Assembly: GCA_017459485.1 (NCBI GenBank)
Contig: JAFUCW010000234.1
Span: 1-5,343, forward strand
Direction of reading: 5' to 3'
DNA from: Eggerthellaceae bacterium
Lineage (GTDB): Bacteria > Actinomycetota > Coriobacteriia > Coriobacteriales > Eggerthellaceae
DNA length: 5,343 bases
How positions within the stretch are numbered: position 1 is the first letter of the stretch; every line of letters begins with the position of its first letter. A program made the position numbers and the translations under genes. Positions 1 to 5,343 of this stretch are shown here, in pieces. The notes beneath the pieces were generated by a model. That model was not told where the DNA came from. It searched no databases and worked only from the letters and a program-made list of their open reading frames with translations.

Positions 1-476
1 GAAACTGCCTTCGCAATATCCGATTCGGGGTCGTCGAGGTCCCCGAAGATGCGCGCATCGGCAATACAGGTCGAAACGCAGGAGGGGCTGTTCGGGCCGC
101 CCACTTCGTCGCTCCAGCAGAAACGGCATTTCTCGACCACGCCGGAAATCTCTTCGATCATGCGCACGCTGTAGGGGCATGCCACCATGCAGTACTTGCA
201 TCCGATACACTTGTTCTGGTCCACCAAGACGACGCCGGCCTCGTTGATGAACGTGGCGCCGGTCGGACACACCTTCTCGCAGGGGGCGTCTGCGCAGTGC
301 ATGCACTGCATCGGGATGGCCTCGGAATGAACGTCGGGGAACGTACCGCTTTCGAGAAACTCGAAATGGATGAATCCCTCTTTGGGGCCAAGCGTGTTTT
401 TCATCTGGCAGGCGACGCGGCAGGCGAAGCAGCCGACGCACTTGCGTGTGTCTATCACCATTCCATAGCGCGGCAT
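1..476 (-). CDS. Four-cluster [4Fe-4S] ferredoxin subunit of a molybdoenzyme (PsrB/PhsB/DmsB/NrfC type), C-terminus cut by window edge
   Basis: This is the electron-transfer subunit that would carry electrons from a membrane quinol-oxidising anchor to the molybdopterin subunit encoded just upstream. The 158 visible residues start MPRYGMVIDTRKCVGC and hold 16 cysteines in the family pattern. Cluster I uses C13, C16, C19, C23; II uses C58, C61, C66, C70; III uses C90, C93, C96, C100; IV uses C117, C120, C133, C137, with the 12-residue gap between C120 and C133 typical of DmsB/PsrB. There is no signal peptide, so export by hitch-hiking on the Tat-targeted partner is expected from the family. The ATG at 476 is preceded by AGGAAGGTAGG. 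It lies one base after the family-frame stop of the catalytic subunit, which implies translational coupling. Relatives are usually near 190-200 residues, so some tens of residues lie beyond the left edge. The family is clear; the redox substrate is not readable from this subunit. Confidence 0.95.
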   Translation of the reverse strand, partial: MPRYGMVIDTRKCVGCFACRVACQMKNTLGPKEGFIHFEFLESGTFPDVHSEAIPMQCMHCADAPCEKVCPTGATFINEAGVVLVDQNKCIGCKYCMVACPYSVRMIEEISGVVEKCRFCWSDEVGGPNSPSCVSTCIADARIFGDLDDPESDIAKAV

Positions 477-477
477 G

Positions 478-2663
478 CTAGGCACCTACCTTCCTGATCG
501 TGATGGCCACTTCCTGGCTCATGGTCGACCCCACTCCCGGCTCCATGTCGAAGGGAACGAAGTTGGGCGTGCATATGCCAAAACCGTAGCCCTGCGAAAG
601 GTAGGGCGACGAACCGCCGTAGTGCGTGGGAGCATAGACACGCCGGGCATGAGCCGCTCGGTCACGTGCACGGCAATGGTGTCGGTGTATTCGGAAGACG
701 ACATTTCGACCGTCTCCCCTTCGGCAATGCCCAGACGCGCGGCGTCCGACGCGTTCATCCACAGGCGCTCAAGGTCGTAGGTTTTGGAGATGTCCATAAG
801 AGATTCGATGCTCGTGGTCATAGTGTGGCTTTGGATGGACTGTTTGCCGCCCACGAAGTAGAACTCGCCTTCTTCCGGGTGAACCTTTCGGTCTTCCCAG
901 GTGATGACCGGGCTTAGGCCCGCGCGGCCGATGGTGACGCTGAACAGCTCCACCTTGCCGGAAGGCGTGTTGAACTGAGGCACCTTTCCGTACTCGAAAT
1001 CGGACGTGGGGAGCTCCACGATGCCTTTCTCGCGCAGTTCGTCGATAGTCAAGCCAAGGGTCGCAAGTTGGGCTTCGACCAGCTCTTCGGCGGTGAAGTC
1101 GAAATACTCGCCCACGCCGCACGCGGCGGAAAGTTCGCGGAAAATCTGGTCGGCGGGGCGCGTTTCGGGATGCACGACGTCGATTGCCTTGTCGCGGATG
1201 GCCACCATGTGCTTCTTGCCGCCAAGCGTGTAAACTGCTTCCAGGCGCTCCAGGTAGCTGCATTCGGGCAGCACGTAGTCGGCCAGCATGGCTGTCTCCG
1301 ACATTTGCACGTCGATGCTGACCACCAGGTCGACCTTGGAAAGGCCCTCTTCCCACACAGCGGGGTTTGCGTAGCCCTTCGCGGCGTTGCTCTGGTAGAA
1401 GAACACTGCCTTCATGGTGCCATCAAGCGCCGCCTTGAGCACCGCCAGGTTGGTGCCGAAGCCCTGGACCGCCAAGGGGAATTCCTCGTTGCCCACACGC
1501 ACATGCTGCGCGGCAGGAGGAGTCGGAAACTTGTCGGCAGGAAGCGCACCGATGCTCGGAGAGCTGGTGATGAGCGCACCGCCCTCCTGTCCGTAGTTGC
1601 CCAAAAGCGCGTTGAACGCAGCGACGGCGCGCCCGGTCATGAACGAGTTCGCGTGGGCACACCCGAACGCGGCGCGCCACGACGGCTCGACCACTGCAGC
1701 AGGGGCAGCTTCGGCCATCTCGCGCGCGAGCGTGGCAATGACCTCGGCGTCCACACCACAGATCTCGCTTGCCCACTCGGGTGTGAAGCTCTCGACCTCC
1801 TTCTTGAACGCATAAAAGCCGAGAACGTGCTCCTTCACGAACTTCGCGTCGTAGAGTTCCTCTTCGATAAGCACGTGGGACATGGCAAGGAGAAGGGCCA
1901 GGTCGGTGCCGGGCACGATGGGCACCCATTGGTCGGCCATGTGCGCGGAGTTGTTGTAGCGCGGGTCCACGATGACAATCTTGCAGTCGCCTTCCACGGC
2001 CACGTTCGCGAACAGCTTCATGTCGGCCGGCGTGATGCCGTCGGCATAGCTGCGACCGATGAACATGACCATCTTCGCATTGGCCAGATCCGCCGAAAAA
2101 CCGCCGCCGATGGTGTGGCGATAGGCGCTTTGCAGAGAGAGGTTGCAGGCCGCCGCATGCGTGTAGATGTTCGCCGACCCAAGCGCAGCGGCGAAACGCG
2201 GCCCGTAGAAGTTGATGTTGGGACGCGGGTCGCGGATGAACGCGAACGCTTCCGGTCCATACTCCGCAAGGATCGAAGTCAGCTTTTCTCCGATTTCCTT
2301 GTACGCATCGTCCCAGCTGATTGGCTCGAAGTCGCCGTTTTCCATGCGCTTCATGGGCTGCGTCAGACGATCCGCCGAATACGTCATTTGGGCAAACCCG
2401 TGACCACGGCCGCACATGCGCCCTCCGGACTTGGGGTTGTCGGGGTTGCCTTCCAGCGTGTGGACCTTCCCTCCTACGGTGTTGACCCACAGCCCGCATT
2501 CGTTGGAGCAGCCGTTGCACAACGTTGCCGTGCGCTTCGCCTCCCCGGTAAGCTCTTCTCGCTGCGCGCCGCACCCGGTCATGCCGATCGCGCCCGCGCT
2601 AGCAAGGACGGCGCTGGCCGCACCTGTGCGCAAAAAGCCCCTTCTCGTCATCTGTCTGCTCAT
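478..2663 (-). CDS. Tat-exported molybdopterin oxidoreductase catalytic subunit (DMSO reductase superfamily, PhsA/PsrA-like), frameshifted near the 3' end
   Basis: This is a bis-MGD catalytic subunit acting outside the cytoplasmic membrane. The N-terminus has a twin-arginine signal (TRRGFLRT at 6-13) and a hydrophobic stretch to TGC at 29-31, which resembles a lipobox. The [4Fe-4S] site is C49-x2-C52-x3-C56-x27-C84, followed by GRG. By position C173 (THAAACN) is the likely Mo ligand, as in polysulfide/thiosulfate reductases; that is an inference. The molybdopterin-dinucleotide-binding domain starts near residue 600. ATG 2663 has AGGAGG ten bases upstream. In frame 0 the protein has 714 residues and stops at 519, but after V675 its last 39 residues (SMLPRTTAVRR onward) look nothing like the family. 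Shifting by -1 near 639 gives VYAPTHYGGSSPYLS and an ending EVAITIRKVGA, 728 residues in all, stopping at 478. Substrate unassigned; polysulfide or thiosulfate is suggested by the neighbouring rhodanese. It could also be another respiratory or catabolic oxidoreductase. Confidence 0.92.
633..644 (-). other. Probable single-base deletion (frameshift) in the molybdoenzyme gene
   Basis: On the minus strand the codons read ATG CCC GGC GTG TCT ATG. Restoring one G (GGC GTG GTC TAT) joins the two frames so that the protein continues MPGV-VYAPTHYGG, the kind of C-terminal MGD-binding segment this family carries. The upstream frame is family-like up to V675 and the -1 frame is family-like from V676 to its TAG at 478. 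No X-XXY-YYZ slippery heptamer is visible at the junction, so programmed frameshifting is unlikely. A real mutation or a sequencing or assembly error both fit. Confidence 0.85.
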
Positions 2664-2673
2664 GGCAGCACTA

Positions 2674-2679
2674 CCTCCT
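2674..2679 (-). promoter_or_regulatory. Strong ribosome binding site of the molybdoenzyme gene
   Basis: AGGAGG lies in the 52-base gap between the chaperone and catalytic subunit genes, ten bases before ATG 2663. It fixes the start at MSRQMTRRGF rather than at the second ATG four codons later. It is the best Shine-Dalgarno match in the operon, in contrast with the chaperone gene, which has none evident. Confidence 0.8.
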
Positions 2680-2715
2680 CTGTCGTCCCGACGTGCAGGA
2701 AACGCCCCGGTGCGC

Positions 2716-3324
2716 CTATGCGCTCTGGGCCACTTCCCTCACGTCGTTCTCTCCCCATTCATCCAAAACGACCCTGCGGACAAGGTCGACGAAGTTGCAG
2801 TAGAACGACGCAGCACTCGCAAGCGCCTCGTCATCCTCATTCTCCATGCGCGCCCCAAGGGCATCCAGATAGTCGGAAAGCCAGCCGAAATGCTCTTCTG
2901 CGAACAGGTGCGCCTGGTCGGCCGGCGCATGGTCGCAAAGAAACTCGTTCAATTCAAGAAGCAAAAGCAAATGGTCGGGCACCGCCTTGTACGCTTCGGG
3001 CACTTCGATTTCAAGCGAGTCGCACACTTCCTGGACGTGCTGGGCAGACCGTCCCAGGTAGAAGCCCTGCCCATGTTGCAATCCTGCCCGATGCCCACCC
3101 CAATCTTCAAAGAGGGACTCGACGGGAGGAAGCGACCCCGGAATGCCGGGAGTAAGGACGCGGTTGAAGAAATGGCGGTACTCGTCGTAAGAAGGAGGGA
3201 CGGTGCGCGCCAACGCATCATGCACTCCAAGCTCTTCGTCAATGCGCGGGAGGCAGGCTTGCATTGCGCAGGCGTACTCCACCTCCGTTGCTCTGGACAG
3301 CAGGATGCCTGCAATGTCGAGCAT
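2716..3324 (-). CDS. TorD/DmsD-family molybdoenzyme maturation chaperone
   Basis: This is a cytoplasmic chaperone expected to bind the Tat signal and apo-form of the molybdoenzyme encoded directly downstream, holding it until cofactor insertion. From ATG 3324 it is 202 residues, a usual length, and all-helical in appearance. Family signatures are visible: VPDHLLLLLELNEFL around 115-129, matching the PDH-x-x-LEL segment of TorD/DmsD proteins, and EEHFGWLSDYL at 143-153, matching the E-H-x-x-W helix. It is acidic near the C-terminus. The start is uncertain. ATG 3324 has no clear Shine-Dalgarno, and the helix that normally opens these proteins seems to begin before it (IVPTIGSHMLDIAGILL). TTG 3360 would give 214 residues and GTG 3345 would give 209; TTG would start only eight bases after the upstream gene's stop. 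The family call is firm, the partner is inferred from adjacency, and the start is moderate. Confidence 0.88.
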   Translation of the reverse strand: MLDIAGILLSRATEVEYACAMQACLPRIDEELGVHDALARTVPPSYDEYRHFFNRVLTPGIPGSLPPVESLFEDWGGHRAGLQHGQGFYLGRSAQHVQEVCDSLEIEVPEAYKAVPDHLLLLLELNEFLCDHAPADQAHLFAEEHFGWLSDYLDALGARMENEDDEALASAASFYCNFVDLVRRVVLDEWGENDVREVAQSA

Positions 3325-3368
3325 ATGTGAACCGATGGTCGGCACGATCGTCGTTCTCAATTGTCCAG

Positions 3369-4115
3369 CTAGCTGGTCACGACCGGATTGCCCGCTTCGT
3401 TCCATGCGGTCATGCCGCCTTCGAGCGTGAAGACCGTGTCCATGTCGGCGCCAAGAGCGTTGAGGATGTCGGTTCCTGCCTGGGCGTACTTCTTGCCTGC
3501 ATAGCACACCAAAACGATTTCACAGCCTTCTCCAACCTCGTTTCCGGTGACCCTCGAAAGCGTTGCGGTCAGGTTTGCGATGCCGTCTGCGTAATTGTTG
3601 TTGTCAACGACCTTGTTCAAGGGGGCGTTGACTGCACCTTTGATATGGCCGGCCTTGAAGTCCTCTGCCTTGCGTAGGTCGACGAGCAGCTTGGTCTTGT
3701 CGCCCTTATCGATGTCGGCAAGCACTTCCTTGCACGTGACGTATTGCATGGCGACGTCGTTTTCCGCCAAACCAGAAGGGCCGTCGAGCACGGGCTCGGA
3801 CGAACGGCTGTCAGACGAGGCGGCATCGGAAGAGGCTGAGTCGCTGCTGCCACGCGCAACGGAGTCGCTGCTGCCCTTGCCCACCGCGTCGCTGCTGCCG
3901 AGCGCAACGGAGTCGCTGCTTGCCGCAGGCTTCGCATCGCTGCTTGCTGCGGACACGGAAGACGTTGAAGCTTCGCTGGCCGAAGACGACTGCTCCTGGG
4001 CGGAAGACGTCGGAGCCGACGCAGACAGCGAAGAGGCATCGTCAGACGAAGCGCAGCCTGCCAAAACACCCGCAGCGAAGACGCAAGCGATCAAGATTGC
4101 GAATAACCTTTTCAT
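3369..4115 (-). CDS. Exported rhodanese-domain lipoprotein with a long Ser/Asp-rich linker
   Basis: This is a predicted membrane-anchored sulfurtransferase on the outer face of the membrane. Of its 248 residues, 1-20 form a lipoprotein signal peptide ending in the lipobox LAGC, with C21 the lipidated residue. Residues 22 to about 106 are a low-complexity linker, about 40% Ser, part of it built from an 8-residue repeat. Residues about 122-245 form one rhodanese domain: LLVDLRKAEDFKAGHIKGAVNAP at 143-165 (key residues D146, R148, G156, H157), the active loop CYAGKKY with catalytic C204, and GGMTAWNEAGNPV near the end. ATG 4115 has GGGGGAG six bases upstream, so an in-frame TTG five codons earlier is rejected. 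It heads a likely operon with a TorD chaperone and molybdoenzyme, which suggests delivery or handling of sulfane sulfur for that enzyme. Detoxification or thiol-redox roles are possible alternatives. Confidence 0.93.
   Translation of the reverse strand: MKRLFAILIACVFAAGVLAGCASSDDASSLSASAPTSSAQEQSSSASEASTSSVSAASSDAKPAASSDSVALGSSDAVGKGSSDSVARGSSDSASSDAASSDSRSSEPVLDGPSGLAENDVAMQYVTCKEVLADIDKGDKTKLLVDLRKAEDFKAGHIKGAVNAPLNKVVDNNNYADGIANLTATLSRVTGNEVGEGCEIVLVCYAGKKYAQAGTDILNALGADMDTVFTLEGGMTAWNEAGNPVVTS
3828..3947 (-). repeat. In-gene 24-bp tandem repeat (five units) encoding an 8-residue Ser/Asp motif
   Basis: The forward-strand core TCGCTGCT recurs at 3841, 3865, 3889, 3913 and 3937, an exact 24-base period. 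It encodes residues 57-96 of the rhodanese lipoprotein as [A/G]SSD[A/S]xxx units: ASSDAKPA, ASSDSVAL, GSSDAVGK, GSSDSVAR, GSSDSASS. A 19-base stretch is identical at 3854-3872 and 3902-3920, two periods apart, pointing to recent duplication. Because the unit is a multiple of three, copy-number change alters linker length without breaking the frame. Confidence 0.85.
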
Positions 4116-4121
4116 GCAACA

Positions 4122-4128
4122 CTCCCCC
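4122..4128 (-). promoter_or_regulatory. Ribosome binding site of the rhodanese lipoprotein gene
   Basis: GGGGGAG six bases before ATG 4115 decides the start of the lipoprotein gene: translation from here begins MKRLFAILIA, an ideal lipoprotein signal peptide. Confidence 0.75.
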
Positions 4129-4139
4129 AATTACTCGCA

Positions 4140-4206
4140 TTGTGGCATTTCTCTTAAAGATAACGCCCGCATAGACGAAAGTGCATGCGAATCGCCCTTG
4201 CCACAA
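4140..4206. repeat. Spaced inverted repeat TTGTGGCA / TGCCACAA in the operon leader
   Basis: TTGTGGCA at 4140-4147 and its exact reverse complement TGCCACAA at 4199-4206 are separated by 51 bases, between the candidate promoter and the lipoprotein start. They could be paired operator half-sites or the base of a leader RNA stem. An 8-base match at this distance could also be chance in a 200-base region. Confidence 0.35.
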
Positions 4207-4213
4207 CACGTGA

Positions 4214-4249
4214 ATACTAGCAGATAAGAACGTTCTAAAAAAGTGTCAA
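4214..4249 (-). promoter_or_regulatory. Candidate sigma-70-type promoter for the rhodanese-TorD-molybdoenzyme operon, with an embedded palindrome
   Basis: On the minus strand a perfect TTGACA (4249-4244) is followed after 17 bases by TATCTG (4226-4221), a weak -10. A slightly better TAGTAT (4219-4214) is too far away at 24 bases. A perfect 10-base palindrome AGAACGTTCT (4227-4236) sits in the spacer between the -35 and -10, where a repressor would block polymerase. The position, about 105 bases before the lipoprotein ATG in the only large gap upstream, supports a promoter here. The weak -10 keeps this tentative. Confidence 0.4.
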
Positions 4250-4305
4250 AGTCACATTTTAGCGAAGAGCGAACCCATCGCTCACCTGGTAAAACATAGT
4301 GTTTT
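4237..4305 (-). terminator. Putative terminator region downstream of the flippase gene
   Basis: Going downstream from the flippase stop, the minus strand has AAAACA-CTA-TGTTTT (4305-4291), a perfect 6-base stem with a 3-base loop. It is followed by GAGCGA-TGGGT-TCGCTC (4283-4267), a perfect GC-richer 6-base stem with a 5-base loop. A run of six T appears only at 4242-4237, so the stem and U-tract are not in the canonical close arrangement. Transcription probably ends here, separating the flippase from the respiratory operon, but the structure is modest. Confidence 0.4.
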
Positions 4306-4319
4306 GGTATGATTTGGGC

Positions 4320-5343
4320 CTACCGGTGCACCACGCGCTTGGCCAATGCCACCCCGTCTTTGAACCGACGGGTTCGCCCGAAAAGGAGCACTTCTGTGGC
4401 CAATGCAGCAAGCAGCGCCACAGCTGCTTTCGCCGCAAGCGCCGCCAACCCCGACCCAGGAACCAATCCGCACAAAGCCAAGGCCGCTGCGCAGGCGACA
4501 CCGCACGCCCCCAAGTAGACGAAATGGTCGACGTAGTAGGCAGCTGCATGCGAAATGCCGAAGTAGAGCTTGAAGTCAAGGTGGGACCCGTAGAGGAAGT
4601 TGAAGGTGAACAGCACAGCCAGGGTCGCCGCCACCACGCCGACGGGCCCGACCAGCTGCACGAGGACGACGTTGAGGGCGATGTTCGCGGCCGTTTCGGC
4701 ACACGCGCGCCAGCGCAAGTCCCACCACACACCGGTTGCGTTCACGTAGACGGTGCGCACATCTCCCATGGTGCGCACGTAGAAATACGCCCCCATCAGC
4801 ACGGCCACTTCGCCGGGAAGCACCAGTTCGTCGCCTACCCAGAGTGCTATGAAGTCCTGGTAGCACGCCACTAGGCACGCCGTGCACACAAGCGCGACCA
4901 TGGCGTAGAGGAAAGCGAAGAGCCGCATGTCGGAAAAGTTCTTGTCGGGGCTTTCGGTTGCCACGCTGTTGCCCACCGACCCCGTCATGGCAGACCCCAA
5001 CGTGCCCAGCACGCCCAACAGGCCGGTACGGACGACGAAGGAGTTGCCGTACGCCGCCACGGTCGCAAGCCCTGCAAACCGGGCAAGCAATATGCCCGGA
5101 AGTGCGTCGCGCACGACAATGCAAGCCTTTTGCACCACCAACCCGGCAACGCGCCTGCGCATGTCGGCGCGCTCTTTCGTCCCCAGCGTCTCCCGCCTCA
5201 GTCCCTGTGCGGCAACTTCTGGAAACGCTTTGTCGACCACACGGGACATGACAACGTTTCCTGCAATGGTGCAAAGCGGCATCGCCAGCGCGTACGTGTA
5301 GAAATTCGGAAACATTAGGAGCACGCTGGCCTGGGAAGCAAAC
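4320..5343 (-). CDS. Polysaccharide flippase / MATE-like polytopic membrane protein (MOP superfamily), N-terminal part beyond the window
   Basis: The visible C-terminal 340 residues are rich in hydrophobic helices: about FYTYALAMPLCTIAGNVVM, the stretch around IVVRDALPGILLARFAG, LFAFLYAMVALVCTACLVACY, the segment ending near VVAATLAVLFTFNFLYGS, then HFVYLGACGVACAAALALCGLV and LAALAAKAAVALLAALATEVLLF. Short basic or polar loops lie between them. This arrangement matches Wzx/RfbX-type lipid-linked glycan flippases, which move undecaprenyl-linked oligosaccharide across the membrane. The reading frame is open to the right edge; codons upstream of GTG 5324 read F-A-S-Q-A-S, so GTG 5324 is internal and not the start. 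No glycan genes are seen in the window to define the substrate. It ends TAG at 4320 and is probably unrelated to the downstream operon. Confidence 0.85.
   Translation of the reverse strand, partial: FASQASVLLMFPNFYTYALAMPLCTIAGNVVMSRVVDKAFPEVAAQGLRRETLGTKERADMRRRVAGLVVQKACIVVRDALPGILLARFAGLATVAAYGNSFVVRTGLLGVLGTLGSAMTGSVGNSVATESPDKNFSDMRLFAFLYAMVALVCTACLVACYQDFIALWVGDELVLPGEVAVLMGAYFYVRTMGDVRTVYVNATGVWWDLRWRACAETAANIALNVVLVQLVGPVGVVAATLAVLFTFNFLYGSHLDFKLYFGISHAAAYYVDHFVYLGACGVACAAALALCGLVPGSGLAALAAKAAVALLAALATEVLLFGRTRRFKDGVALAKRVVHR

Noticed and set aside
633..644. Programmed -1 frameshifting to make two forms of the catalytic subunit
   Set aside because: No slippery heptamer occurs at the junction, and I know of no such mechanism in this family; a deletion or sequence error is simpler.
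1423..2574. A 383-codon open frame on the minus strand in another phase of the molybdoenzyme gene
   Set aside because: It is Arg/His-rich with no family motifs and sits inside the stretch where frame 0 gives clean conserved motifs; it is a shadow frame.
1068..3155. A 695-codon open frame on the plus strand opposite the molybdoenzyme gene
   Set aside because: It lies antisense to a clear molybdoenzyme and chaperone, is His/Arg-rich without domains, and is the usual mirror frame produced by high-GC codon bias.
3828..3947. The regularly spaced repeats as a CRISPR array
   Set aside because: The units are directly tandem, 24 bases long, in frame and coding for a Ser/Asp linker; there are no unique spacers or cas genes.
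4291..4313. A plus-strand -10-like TATGAT at 4308-4313
   Set aside because: No matching -35 is found at the right distance and no credible plus-strand gene lies downstream.
5322..5324. GTG 5324 as the flippase start
   Set aside because: The frame stays open to the window edge and the preceding codons continue a membrane-protein sequence; the visible part also lacks the N-terminal half expected of the family.

Overview
The window reads as a high-GC, tightly packed genome in which every gene lies on the minus strand. A Tat-exported DMSO-reductase-family molybdoenzyme, its four-cluster ferredoxin, a TorD chaperone and a Ser/Asp-rich lipoprotein sit together. This suggests an anaerobic respiring actinobacterium, most likely of class Coriobacteriia (Eggerthellaceae type). 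That assignment rests on gene style only, because no rRNA or other marker is present.

Layout in the direction of transcription (right to left). From 5343 to 4320 is the C-terminal part of a polytopic MOP-superfamily polysaccharide flippase, cut by the right edge. A 204-base intergenic stretch (4319-4116) holds two small hairpins, a T-tract, a candidate promoter and several inverted repeats. Then comes an apparent operon: an exported rhodanese-domain lipoprotein (4115-3369), a TorD/DmsD-type chaperone (3324-2716), a molybdopterin catalytic subunit of PhsA/PsrA type (2663-478), and a PsrB/PhsB/DmsB-type subunit with four [4Fe-4S] clusters (476 to the left edge, C-terminus cut). The membrane anchor (NrfD/PsrC or DmsC type) is expected beyond the left edge and is not seen.

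How the genes fit together: the chaperone would guard folding and cofactor loading of the catalytic subunit before Tat export. Electrons from a membrane quinol oxidase would pass through the ferredoxin subunit to the bis-MGD cofactor outside the membrane. The rhodanese lipoprotein at the head of the operon suggests a sulfur substrate (polysulfide or thiosulfate), with the rhodanese as a tethered sulfane-sulfur carrier comparable to Sud of Wolinella. The substrate is inferred from context, not proven.

The main anomaly is a single-base frameshift near 639 in the catalytic subunit gene. The annotated frame runs on to 519 with a 39-residue unrelated tail. The family-like C-terminus (53 residues) lies intact in the -1 frame and ends one base before the next gene's start. 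Either this copy is newly inactivated or the sequence has a one-base error.
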